Notes: generated from the sequence alone by a model not told the origin. Shown: positions 31,659 through 39,006, counted from the first letter of the stretch. The stretch is DNA of 46,733 nt from Candidatus Adlerbacteria bacterium (GCA_903819895.1 CAIJFH010000026.1:1-46733), one strand, 5' to 3'. Translations and numbers: made by a program.

Positions 31659-31679
31659 TACGGAGGACGGACCTCCGTA
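31659..31679. repeat. REP hairpin 3 (downstream of RAYT, inverted)
   Basis: The exact reverse complement of copies 1 and 2 (arms TACGGAGG/CCTCCGTA, loop ACGGA), starting one base after the RAYT stop codon. Confidence 0.85.
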
Positions 31680-31713
31680 TAGAAGGGTAATAACTCCCAC
31701 CAAACTGCAAGTA

Positions 31714-31742
31714 TTGACTTTTATGCATATTGTGCATATACT
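31714..31742 (+). promoter_or_regulatory. Promoter of the alpha-CTD protein gene
   Basis: TTGACT, 17 bases, TATACT: the closest to consensus in the window. It predicts a leader of about 58 bases. Confidence 0.75.
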
Positions 31743-31806
31743 GTAGGTCGCGTTTGTATGCTACATGCACATATACCGTCCAAAAACCCCATGAGGAGGT
31801 TTCGTT

Positions 31807-32193
31807 ATGGCTCTGTTTCTGCTTGAGCACATGCTCGGATGCACTCCGATCAAGCCGTGTCTTTCGTGCCAGGCCGTCGCCATCTTGCACGAAAAACTGG
31901 ATAACTCGGAAATCAACACGTTGTTCGGGCTGGCGCGACAGGCGGCTTCGCCCGAGGGGGAGGATCAGGATGCTTCGTCGGGAAACACCGTCCTTGCACG
32001 GCGGCTCGACGAGTTCGAGCTCTCCCCCGCCACCACGAACGCCCTCAAGGGGAATGAGATCGTGACGTTGGGCGACCTGATCTGTCGGACGGAATCGGAG
32101 ATGCTCCGCATTCCTGGTTTTGGTCGCAGATCCTTGAACGAAATCAAGGTGGTGTTGCAGTCGCTTGGTCTCAGTTTCGCCAGCAGCGGGTGA
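31807..32193 (+). CDS. Stand-alone RNA polymerase alpha C-terminal-domain protein
   Basis: A 128-residue protein. Residues about 65-125 (LARRLDEFELSPATTNALKG through IPGFGRRSLNEIKVVLQSLGLSF) match the helix-hairpin-helix alpha-CTD of RpoA, including the NALK and GRRSLNEIK blocks. By my alignment the DNA-contacting Arg (R265 in E. coli) is Ala here, while the Asn and Lys contacts remain. The N-terminal 60 residues are unrelated to RpoA and contain CTPIKPCLSCQA, a possible metal-binding knuckle. GAGGAGG lies seven bases before the ATG. It could be a promoter-binding or polymerase-interacting regulator. It is not the rpoA gene. Confidence 0.8.
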   Translation: MALFLLEHMLGCTPIKPCLSCQAVAILHEKLDNSEINTLFGLARQAASPEGEDQDASSGNTVLARRLDEFELSPATTNALKGNEIVTLGDLICRTESEMLRIPGFGRRSLNEIKVVLQSLGLSFASSG

Positions 32194-32211
32194 GAACCGC
32201 TGCAGCAGTGT

Positions 32212-32239
32212 CCCCGGTCCGCACGTTTGCGGATCGGGG
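32212..32239 (+). terminator. Rho-independent terminator of the alpha-CTD gene
   Basis: CCCCGGTCCGCA pairs with TGCGGATCGGGG (one G-U), followed after CTTCGTC by TTTTT. Confidence 0.8.
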
Positions 32240-32291
32240 CTTCGTCTTTTTATGCGTTAGTAGGGGTTTGTGGATAACTGATGATGGTGAG

Positions 32292-32337
32292 TGGGGGAAA
32301 GTGGCGTATACTGGGTAACTAGTGGGGCAGAGTGGGA
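32292..32337 (+). promoter_or_regulatory. MraZ operator array and dcw promoter
   Basis: Five direct TGGGN-type boxes start at 32292, 32302 (variant TGGCG), 32312, 32323 and 32333, spaced 10-11 bp apart, one helical turn. TATACT (32307-32312) lies inside the array. MraZ is known to bind such repeats and repress its own dcw operon, so this is a predicted autoregulatory site. Confidence 0.8.
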
Positions 32338-32356
32338 TGTCCTTCGAAAAACCCTT

Positions 32357-32791
32357 ATGTTGATTGGCGAATATCTCCATACACTCGATAACAAAAAGCG
32401 CATCTCGCTGCCTGCCAAGTTTCGAAAGGAAGTTGGCGAGAAGGTGGTCATCACCCGTGGGCTCGACACGTGTCTCTTTATGTTCCCCGAGCATGCGTGG
32501 GCGAATATCGCGGAGAAGTTGGCATCGCTGCCGTTTGGCCAAGCCGATACGCGCGGCATGAGCCGATTTTTGCTCGCGGGCGCGGTCGAGACCGAGGTCG
32601 ACAGCGCGGGGCGCATCTTGGTGCCCGAGTATCTCAAAGAGTTTGCGGGCCTGGGCTCGCGCGTGGTGCTCGCGGGTGTGTCCGACCGCATCGAAATTTG
32701 GGATGAAAAGAACTGGAGCGAGTACAAGCGTCATATCGAAAAAAGTGCCGACCAAATGGCCGAGAAGTTGGGCGACCTGGGCATCCTATAA
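32357..32791 (+). CDS. mraZ: Transcriptional regulator MraZ
   Basis: A 144-residue AbrB-like DNA-binding protein, first gene of the division and cell wall cluster. MLIGEYLHTLDNKKRISLPAKFRKEVGEKVVITRG is the first MraZ half, and ETEVDSAGRILVPEYLKEFAG the second with the conserved D-x-x-GR. The length is normal (about 140-150). The ATG at 32357 gives the standard N-terminus; the track start at 32291 lies within the operator. No ribosome binding site is visible in the roughly 38-base leader. The operator lies just upstream. Confidence 0.95.
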   Translation: MLIGEYLHTLDNKKRISLPAKFRKEVGEKVVITRGLDTCLFMFPEHAWANIAEKLASLPFGQADTRGMSRFLLAGAVETEVDSAGRILVPEYLKEFAGLGSRVVLAGVSDRIEIWDEKNWSEYKRHIEKSADQMAEKLGDLGIL

Positions 32792-32795
32792 ACCT

Positions 32796-33830
32796 ATGAG
32801 TACACTTGCATTCATTCCTGTTCGTGCGCACACGCATCTCCGTCGAGAGGAGGATGTGTTTGCTCGCGAGCAGGAATCAGTGCGAGTGGCAGTGCTCGAA
32901 GACGAAATAGAAGATACAGAAAGTCCAACGATACAAACACACGTGAGCGTGCTGCTTGCAGAGTCGATCGACGCGCTCAATCTCAAAGCGGGGAGCGTGG
33001 TGGTTGATGCGACCGCGGGGCAGGGTGGGCACAGCGAGGCGATACTGCTGCGCGAGCCGTCGTGTCGCCTCGTTGCACTTGATGCCGACCCCGAGTCGGT
33101 GCGCCTTGTGCGCGAGCGCCTCGCGCGTTTTGGGAGCCGCGCGCAGGTGGTCGAATCCAATTTTGGCGACATTGCCACGGTGCTGGCAACGCTTGATATA
33201 CAAAAAGTAGATGCTGTGTTGTTTGATTTGGGGTGGAACTCGGGGCAGCTCGCGTCTGGTCGCGGTTTTTCCTTTTTGCGCGATGAGCCACTCAACATGA
33301 GTTTTGGCGTTGCTCCGGCGTCGAGTTTTGATGCAAAAGAAATTGTAAACACCTGGGATGAAGAGACGCTTGCCAATGCGCTCTATGGCTATGGCGAGGA
33401 GAAGTACGCGCGCCGCATCGCCAAAGCGATTGTCGACCGCCGCGCGCACGCGCCAATCGAGACAACCGCACAGCTGGTGGCAATCATCAGCGACGCGGTG
33501 CCCGCGCTCTACCGCCGCGGGCGGCTCCACTTTGCCACGCGCACCTTCCAAGCGCTGCGTATGGCAACCAACGACGAGCTGGGCGCGATTGAGCGCGGTG
33601 TCGCGGGTGCGTGGAGTGTGCTCGCGGAGGGTGGGCGCATCGCGGTCATCACCTTTCACAGCATCGAGGACCGCGTGGTCAAGCGGCTCTTTGCGGCGCA
33701 GGTTGCCGAGGGCGCCGCGCGGTTGGTGTACAAAAAGCCGCTCGCGCCAACCCAAGCCGAAATTATTTCTAACCCGCGCGCACGCAGCGCAAAACTTCGC
33801 GTGATTGAAAAACTATGCAACGAACACTAA
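32796..33830 (+). CDS. rsmH: 16S rRNA (cytosine-1402-N4)-methyltransferase
   Basis: A 344-residue MraW/RsmH enzyme that methylates C1402 in the ribosomal P site. HVSVLLAESIDAL and VVVDATAGQGGHSEAIL form the SAM site. AVLFDLGWNSGQLASGRGFSF replaces the usual D-L-G-x-S-S-x-Q block. RTFQALRMATNDEL and ITFHSIEDRVVKRLF are typical near the C-terminus. It carries an extra charged N-terminal stretch of about 45 residues. The start at 32796 is 4 bp after mraZ. It overlaps the ftsL-like gene by 16 bp. Confidence 0.94.
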   Translation: MSTLAFIPVRAHTHLRREEDVFAREQESVRVAVLEDEIEDTESPTIQTHVSVLLAESIDALNLKAGSVVVDATAGQGGHSEAILLREPSCRLVALDADPESVRLVRERLARFGSRAQVVESNFGDIATVLATLDIQKVDAVLFDLGWNSGQLASGRGFSFLRDEPLNMSFGVAPASSFDAKEIVNTWDEETLANALYGYGEEKYARRIAKAIVDRRAHAPIETTAQLVAIISDAVPALYRRGRLHFATRTFQALRMATNDELGAIERGVAGAWSVLAEGGRIAVITFHSIEDRVVKRLFAAQVAEGAARLVYKKPLAPTQAEIISNPRARSAKLRVIEKLCNEH

Positions 33831-34171
33831 CCACCGCTCTGCGCTACGACGTCTATGTGCTGCGTACCACCGTGGCGCTGGCGGCCATGTGTGCGTTGTC
33901 GGTATTTCTCTACTGCTCGTTTTTGTTGCTCGCAGTGGTACACACCGCACAGCGCACCGACGCCGGGCGACAGATCACCGCCGTGACCTCGCGGCTGAGC
34001 GATCTTGAAGCACAATATTTGGCTGATACCAAAGAGTTGACTCCCGACCGCGCAACCGCGCTTGGCTTTGTCGCACCAACCGCGATGGCAACGGTCTTTA
34101 CCGCGCCCTCGGGTGTGCAGCTTGGCTATAACCAACCGGCGGGCGCGCTTTCGATTACGGCAAATGAATAG
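33815..34171 (+). CDS. ftsL: FtsL-like cell division protein
   Basis: A 118-residue bitopic protein with one membrane helix (TVALAAMCALSVFLYCSFLLLAVV) and a short heptad-like segment (QITAVTSRLSDLEAQYLADTKEL). Sequence identity to FtsL is too weak to judge by eye. The call rests on topology and its invariant place between rsmH and ftsI. It overlaps both neighbours (16 bp and 8 bp), so it is translationally coupled. Confidence 0.7.
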   Translation: MQRTLTTALRYDVYVLRTTVALAAMCALSVFLYCSFLLLAVVHTAQRTDAGRQITAVTSRLSDLEAQYLADTKELTPDRATALGFVAPTAMATVFTAPSGVQLGYNQPAGALSITANE

Positions 34172-35873
34172 ACGGTTTCTTGGTCGGGTACGGATGTTGA
34201 CGGTGTGTATCATCGCCATCGCGCTCGTGATTGTCGGGCGGCTGTATGTGTTGCAGATGATGCGCGGTGGCAGCTATGCCTCCAAGGCAGACGCGCAGTT
34301 TGTCGCGCCGCCGAGCCCCTTGCTCGACCGTGGCTCAATCTACTTTACCGACAAAGACAATGCGCAGATTGTCGCCGCCACACTCAAAGATGGATTCTCG
34401 CTCGCGGTCAATCCGTCCAAGGTGACCAATGTCGAGCAGCTGTACGCCGCGCTCAAGAATATCATCCCGCAGACGCACGACGAGTTTGTCGCCAAGGCGA
34501 CCAAGCAGGGGAGCCAGTATCAACTCTTGGCGCAGCATCTGGACAGCAGTATTGGTGTGGCGCTCGAGAAGCAGCAGCTCGCAGGGCTGACTATCTCACA
34601 AGACCGCTGGCGCTTGTACCCGGGCGACTCGCTCGCGGCGCAGGAACTGGGGTTTGTTGCCTACAATGGTGATGGACAGGAGGGGCGCTATGGCTTGGAG
34701 CGGCAGTACAACGAGACACTCGAGCGCAACGACAGCGACTTGTACGCCAACTTTTTTGTCGAGCTGTTTGGCGGCGTGCAGTCGCTCATCCAAGGCGACC
34801 CGCAGCAGGGCGACGTGATAACGACCATCGAGCCGTCGGTGCAAGCCGAGTTGGAGCGGCAGCTGGTTGCCTACGACCAACAATGGCACCCCAAGCTCGC
34901 GGGCGGCATCATCATGAACCCGCAAGATGGCGAGGTGTACGCGATGGCGGTGTCGCCCACGTTTGACCTCAATAGTTTTAATACGCAGACCGACCCATTG
35001 ATGTATGCAAACCCGATGGTGCAAAATGTGTACGAGATGGGCTCTATCATCAAGCCACTCACCATGGCAGCGGGCATCGACTCGGGTGCAGTGACCGAAG
35101 CCACAACCTACAACGACACGGGCTGTATCACGATTGATACAAAAAAGATTTGCAACTTTGACTTTAAAGCGCGCGGGGTGATCCCGATGCAGCAGATCTT
35201 GAGCCAGTCGCTCAACGTGGGTGCATCGTTTGTGGCAACGCAAATGGGCTCGACCACCATGCGCCACTACTTCCTCGACGAGTATCAGCTGGGCACCAAA
35301 ACGGGGATTGATATGCCCGGCGAGGTGCATGGTATCGTCGACAACTTGCACAGCCCGCGCGCGGTCGAGTATGACACCGCGTCGTTTGGGCAGGGCGTCG
35401 CGATCACTCCGGTCGAGACCGTGCGCGCATTGGCGACACTCGCCAACGGTGGCTACTTGGTGACGCCACACCTGGTGCGCGATATCCGCTACACGACCGG
35501 CGTCAGCTCGCCACCCCAGGCGTGGCCAAAAGTGCAGGTGCTCAAGCCCGACACGACCACGACCGTAAGCCGCATGTTGACCACGGTTGTAGACACGGCG
35601 CTTGCGCATGGCGCGGACAAGCTCGACCACTACAGCGTCGCGGCCAAGACCGGTACGGCGCAGATTGCGAACCCGGCTGGCGGCGGCTACTATACAGACA
35701 AGTGGCTGCACAGTTTTGTCGGCTACTTCCCATCCTACGACGCGCGGTTTATCGTCTTTCTCTTTGCGGTCGAGCCGGTAGGCGCGCCGTATGCATCGAC
35801 AACACTCGCGCCACCGTGGCATGCGCTGACACAATTTCTTATCAACTATTATGACGTGCCACCCGACCGGTAA
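34164..35873 (+). CDS. ftsI: Division-specific penicillin-binding protein (FtsI/PBP3)
   Basis: A 569-residue class B transpeptidase making septal peptidoglycan with FtsW. An N-terminal membrane helix (MLTVCIIAIALVIVGRLYVL) is followed by the pedestal domain (PPSPLLDRGSIYF). The active-site motifs are MGSIIKPL (S-x-x-K), SQSLNVG (S-x-N) and KTGTAQ, all intact. The ATG at 34164 gives MNRRFLGRVR and overlaps the ftsL-like gene by 8 bp. An 865-codon open frame on the opposite strand across this gene and murF is a codon-bias shadow. Confidence 0.93.
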   Translation: MNRRFLGRVRMLTVCIIAIALVIVGRLYVLQMMRGGSYASKADAQFVAPPSPLLDRGSIYFTDKDNAQIVAATLKDGFSLAVNPSKVTNVEQLYAALKNIIPQTHDEFVAKATKQGSQYQLLAQHLDSSIGVALEKQQLAGLTISQDRWRLYPGDSLAAQELGFVAYNGDGQEGRYGLERQYNETLERNDSDLYANFFVELFGGVQSLIQGDPQQGDVITTIEPSVQAELERQLVAYDQQWHPKLAGGIIMNPQDGEVYAMAVSPTFDLNSFNTQTDPLMYANPMVQNVYEMGSIIKPLTMAAGIDSGAVTEATTYNDTGCITIDTKKICNFDFKARGVIPMQQILSQSLNVGASFVATQMGSTTMRHYFLDEYQLGTKTGIDMPGEVHGIVDNLHSPRAVEYDTASFGQGVAITPVETVRALATLANGGYLVTPHLVRDIRYTTGVSSPPQAWPKVQVLKPDTTTTVSRMLTTVVDTALAHGADKLDHYSVAAKTGTAQIANPAGGGYYTDKWLHSFVGYFPSYDARFIVFLFAVEPVGAPYASTTLAPPWHALTQFLINYYDVPPDR

Positions 35874-35876
35874 TAT

Positions 35877-37217
35877 ATGAAAACACTTCTTAAACGTTTG
35901 CTCGTGTCGATACTGTTGCTCGAGGCGCGCGCCGTGGTGCGCAAGTACAAACCACATATTATTGCGGTGACGGGGAGTGTCGGCAAGACCTCGACCAAGG
36001 ACGCCATTTTTTCTGTCGTCGCAGCAGGGCACCATGTGCGCCGGAGCGACAAAAGTTTTAACAGCGAAGTCGGGTTGCCGCTCACCATCTTGGGTTGCCC
36101 CAACGCGTGGAATAATCCGTTTGCATGGCTGCAAAATATACTCGATGGATTGCTGCTGATTATCTTCCCGGCACGCTACCCTGAGTGGCTGGTGCTCGAG
36201 GTTGGTGCCGACAGGCCTGGCGATATCAGTTCGCTCGCATACTGGCTGCCGGTTGACATCGCGGTCATCACGCGGCTGCCCGAGGTGCCGGTGCATGTGG
36301 AATATTTCAAATCGGTCGACGCGGTGGTGGAGGAAAAAGCGTCGCTCATTAACGCGCTCAAGCAGGGCGGCACGCTGGTGCTCTATGCCGACCAACGCGC
36401 AGCATTTTTGCGCGAGCGTGCAGAAAAACAGGGGGCAAAAGTTATCACCTTTGGCTTTGATGGTGGTGTCGATGTGCGCGGCAGCGACTTCGCACCAATG
36501 TTCGAGACAGAGCAGGGCAGGCAGTATCCCATCGGCATGTCCTCGATGGTGACGGTGGGCGGCACGTCGGCACCGCTGTCGACGATGGGCGTTGTCGGCG
36601 CACATGCGACGCTCTCGACCTTGGCGGCGGTGGCGGTTGGTAGTGTACTCGGGATGCGTGTCGAGGAGAGTATCGCGGCGCTCGGCACCTATGAGCCGCC
36701 GCTGGGGCGGATGCACCTCCTGCGCGGCAGCAAAGATACGGTTATCATCGACGATACCTACAACGCATCGCCCGCGGCAGTTGAGGCGGCATTGCGCACG
36801 TTCGCGATTCTTAAAAAGGAGAAGAATTTTCCCGAAGAGGCGGGCCTGCCCGGTGGCAAGCAAGTCGCTGTCTTGGGCGACATGCTTGAGCTGGGGCGAC
36901 ACTCGGTCGACGAGCATCGCAAGGTGGGTGCCTTGGTGGCACAGACCGCCGACCTGTTGGTGACGGTTGGATTTCGCGCGCGCGACATCGCGCAAGGCGC
37001 GCTCGACAACGGTATGCTCGACGCAAACATTTTGCAATATGAGGATGCAACAATGGTGGGGGAGGAGCTCCTGCTGCGTCTCCAGCCAGGCGATGTGGTG
37101 CTGGTCAAGGGCTCGCAGAGTATGCGCCTCGAGCGTGTCGTCGAGCAGCTCATGGCCGAGCCCGAGCGCGCACACGAGCTCTTGGTGCGCCAAGATGCCG
37201 AGTGGAAGAGGCGGTGA
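35877..37217 (+). CDS. murF: MurF-type Mur ligase lacking the N-terminal domain
   Basis: UDP-MurNAc-tripeptide:D-Ala-D-Ala ligase, 446 residues. IIAVTGSVGKTSTKDAI is the ATP loop, LVLEVGADRPGDI carries the conserved Glu, and IIDDTYNASPAAVEAAL is the MurF signature. The P-loop starts near residue 32; in E. coli MurF about 100 residues precede it, so the UDP-binding domain 1 is missing or replaced by a short hydrophobic start (LLKRLLVSILLLEARAVV). Substrate recognition must differ. It is the last gene of the dcw cluster and starts 3 bp after ftsI. Confidence 0.88.
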   Translation: MKTLLKRLLVSILLLEARAVVRKYKPHIIAVTGSVGKTSTKDAIFSVVAAGHHVRRSDKSFNSEVGLPLTILGCPNAWNNPFAWLQNILDGLLLIIFPARYPEWLVLEVGADRPGDISSLAYWLPVDIAVITRLPEVPVHVEYFKSVDAVVEEKASLINALKQGGTLVLYADQRAAFLRERAEKQGAKVITFGFDGGVDVRGSDFAPMFETEQGRQYPIGMSSMVTVGGTSAPLSTMGVVGAHATLSTLAAVAVGSVLGMRVEESIAALGTYEPPLGRMHLLRGSKDTVIIDDTYNASPAAVEAALRTFAILKKEKNFPEEAGLPGGKQVAVLGDMLELGRHSVDEHRKVGALVAQTADLLVTVGFRARDIAQGALDNGMLDANILQYEDATMVGEELLLRLQPGDVVLVKGSQSMRLERVVEQLMAEPERAHELLVRQDAEWKRR

Positions 37218-37270
37218 TGCACTAAGATACTATATAAGAGCGCACGGGGAGTTCTCGCTCCCGGGTGCTG

Positions 37271-37471
37271 CTACATTTTAGAGGAGAGCGGGAAGACGGT
37301 ATACACCGCCGCGAGGCCGACGAGCGTGTAGACCGTGCGGCTAATCACGGTCATATCGCCAAAAATGGACGCAACCAGGTCGAAGCCAAAGATGCCCACG
37401 AGGCCCCAGTTGATGCCGCCGATAATCAGGAGCACAAAAGCCAGCCAGTCGAACGCGTTGAGATTGTTCAT
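37271..37471 (-). CDS. DUF378 family small membrane protein
   Basis: A 66-residue protein with two membrane helices. WLAFVLLIIGGINWGLVGIFGFDLVASIFG is the DUF378 signature, followed by RTVYTLVGLAAVYTVF. Function is unknown in all bacteria. It converges on murF and has a possible TATTCT box in a 24-base upstream region without a ribosome binding site. Confidence 0.85.
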   Translation of the reverse strand: MNNLNAFDWLAFVLLIIGGINWGLVGIFGFDLVASIFGDMTVISRTVYTLVGLAAVYTVFPLSSKM

Positions 37472-37545
37472 TGCGATAGGGTTTAAGAATAATCGTCACA
37501 CGCATCATCGCACACCTGCCGTGAGCAATGAGTGAATAGCAGAAA

Positions 37546-37573
37546 GACCGACAATGCGCGCGCATCGCCGGTC
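37546..37573 (-). terminator. Terminator of the 37584 membrane protein gene
   Basis: On the minus strand GACCGGCGATGC pairs with GCATTGTCGGTC (G-U pairs included), followed by TTTCTGC. Confidence 0.6.
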
Positions 37574-37583
37574 CCGTTGGGTG

Positions 37584-37937
37584 TTACTCTACTTCGTTGC
37601 GTTGCAGATGGGGTTTAACTTCTTTAGGCCACATTCCGCTGCACAACAGGTATCCAATGATAGCGCCGAGTGGAAATAGGAAGATGTGGCGCACCCCGGG
37701 TGTGTGCCAAAAGAGAAGTATTGCCGTCAGTCCGCCTACAACAATAGCCAGACCCATTGCCGTAAAAAAGCGTCGCCGTGCTTCTGGGCTGTTTGGATAC
37801 GTCTGCACGTATTCCGCTGCTGCTGCAGCATCTTCCAGCTTATAAAGGATATTGAACTTCCAGTGCGCGATTATTATCAGCGCAGCCAATACTGACAGTA
37901 GTATGACAGTGAGTATCCATAAGATGATGACCAACAT
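37584..37937 (-). CDS. Unknown small membrane protein
   Basis: A 117-residue protein. One N-terminal helix (LVIILWILTVILLSVLAALIII) is followed by a charged Ala-rich stretch (YKLEDAAAAAEYVQTYPNSPEARRR), then two more helices. No family is recognised. The start at 37937 is set by GGAGG seven bases upstream. The frame stays open upstream through a Cys/Trp-rich run (QQWCWCCGGPD), so a longer form from the ATG at 37988 is possible but has no ribosome binding site. Confidence 0.6.
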   Translation of the reverse strand: MLVIILWILTVILLSVLAALIIIAHWKFNILYKLEDAAAAAEYVQTYPNSPEARRRFFTAMGLAIVVGGLTAILLFWHTPGVRHIFLFPLGAIIGYLLCSGMWPKEVKPHLQRNEVE

Positions 37938-38082
37938 GTCCGGACCTCCGCAGCACCAGCACCATTGCTGTGTGCTTTCTAATTCCATATAAACACAATA
38001 GATTTGTTTTGTACATAGACCACTTTTACTCATCGCGTGTTATATTCCGGGGTAGCGTGCCGGGCGTATATAGTACTAACCG

Positions 38083-38121
38083 AGGATGTTCCTCGGCTAG
38101 AAATCGCAGGAGGATGCAGAA
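38083..38121 (+). promoter_or_regulatory. Leader hairpin and ribosome binding site of the 49-residue protein
   Basis: CCGAGGA-TGT-TCCTCGG forms a 7-bp hairpin, and AGGAGG follows eight bases before the GTG at 38122. The ATG touching AGGAGG opens only a three-codon frame. Confidence 0.55.
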
Positions 38122-38271
38122 GTGAACCAAGATCTTTTTGCTTCGCGGCGTTGCGGCTTCTGGTATTGGTGGGGGGTCACCTTTGTTGTGGGTACAGCCC
38201 TGGTCTCGGCGGTTATTTGCGATGCTGCGGGGTTGTCTACTGCGAAAAAGGGGAGGAATGGTCACGTTTGA
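38122..38271 (+). CDS. 49-residue membrane protein (not in ORF track)
   Basis: Read directly from the sequence: GTG start, 49 codons, TGA stop. The protein begins VNQDLFASRRCGFWYWWG. One membrane helix (VTFVVGTALVSAVICDA) follows, then a basic end (AKKGRNGHV). Support for expression: AGGAGG at ideal spacing, a leader hairpin, a TATAGT-like box at about 38070, and a strong 11-bp hairpin right after the stop. Function unknown; single-helix peptides of this size can be regulators of larger membrane proteins or type I toxins. Confidence 0.55.
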   Translation: MNQDLFASRRCGFWYWWGVTFVVGTALVSAVICDAAGLSTAKKGRNGHV

Positions 38272-38279
38272 TGTTCGAC

Positions 38280-38303
38280 AGCCGCGCCCCAAGGGGCGCG
38301 GCT
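38280..38303. terminator. Strong hairpin after the 49-residue gene
   Basis: AGCCGCGCCCC pairs perfectly with GGGGCGCGGCT across two bases. A T-rich stretch follows at a distance on the plus strand. It also lies 15 bp beyond the stop of the convergent NUDIX gene. Confidence 0.65.
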
Positions 38304-38318
38304 GCATCGTGTCTGTTG

Positions 38319-38825
38319 TTATTGTTGCAGATACTTCCTAGCTTCTTCCAAAAAAATTGATTCTCTCTGGACAATATAGTCGCCCTCCCATTGGGTTGGC
38401 CGACATCGCTTGAGGATCTCTATTGCATCGTCGAAGCTAAGCCAGACCGTTTCAAATCCGCGCTCTTTTTCGCTCTCTGTAAGAGTTGGAGTCCCTTTTG
38501 CTCCTACAACGCTGGCGATATAGCAATAGGAAATCTGTTTCTCTTTGTCCTCCTTCCAGTACTCAACAGTGGAACCGATTTCTTGTATTGTTTCAACATC
38601 GCATCCAATTTCCTCCAAGCACTCGCGTTGCAAAGCAATATGTCTGTCTTCAGTGCCCTCCAGCCCGCCACCAGGCAATTTGTAATAGGCATCTCTGGTC
38701 ACGTGCAGAAGTGCAACCAGTCGTGTGTCATCTAATACGATTGCACGAGCCGCCTCTCGCAGCGAATAGGTGGCAACCTCTGCATCAGAAACATTACGAG
38801 GATTAATTAGTGCGAGTTGTTTCAT
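38319..38825 (-). CDS. NUDIX hydrolase
   Basis: A 168-residue pyrophosphohydrolase. The Nudix box GGGLEGTEDRHIALQRECLEEIG fits G-x5-E-x7-R-E-U-x-E-E-x-G-U, so the metal site is intact. VALLHVTRDAYYKLP is the strand before it. The substrate cannot be told; the overall shape is of small 8-oxo-dGTP or NDP-sugar type enzymes. It lies upstream of nothing on its strand and is preceded by tRNA-Gln. Confidence 0.9.
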   Translation of the reverse strand: MKQLALINPRNVSDAEVATYSLREAARAIVLDDTRLVALLHVTRDAYYKLPGGGLEGTEDRHIALQRECLEEIGCDVETIQEIGSTVEYWKEDKEKQISYCYIASVVGAKGTPTLTESEKERGFETVWLSFDDAIEILKRCRPTQWEGDYIVQRESIFLEEARKYLQQ

Positions 38826-38849
38826 ATCATCTTTTGTTGTCTTATCTTG

Positions 38850-38920
38850 CTACGGGACATGGACTCGAACCATGATTCACGGCTTCAAAGGCCGCTGTCC
38901 TACCATTAGACGATCCCGTA
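38850..38920 (-). tRNA. tRNA-Gln (TTG)
   Basis: A complete cloverleaf on the minus strand: acceptor TACGGGA/TCCCGTA, anticodon loop CTTTGAA (TTG), T-loop TTCGAGT, discriminator G, no encoded CCA. A TATTCT box lies about 22 bases upstream. Confidence 0.95.
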
Positions 38921-39000
38921 CTGTGGTGGCACGCACAGGTAGAGAATAGCAAAAAATGGCGAAAATGCTACCACACGCAATCATCAGTATTCAACTGTAG

Positions 39001-39006
39001 TATAGT
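39001..39006 (+). promoter_or_regulatory. -10 box of the ABC exporter operon
   Basis: TATAGT ends six bases before the ATG at 39013, predicting a leaderless mRNA. Confidence 0.5.

Noticed and set aside
34596-37193. 865-codon open frame on the minus strand
   Set aside because: It is exactly antisense to ftsI and murF, both with clear motifs; the translation is rich in His, Arg and Cys with no domain. It is a shadow of codon bias.
37240-37270. Imperfect GC-rich hairpin between murF and the DUF378 gene
   Set aside because: Pairing is interrupted and no T-run follows; termination there is plausible but not well supported.
38026-38307. 93-residue minus-strand ORF
   Set aside because: It starts within a terminator hairpin and is antisense to the better supported 49-residue gene.
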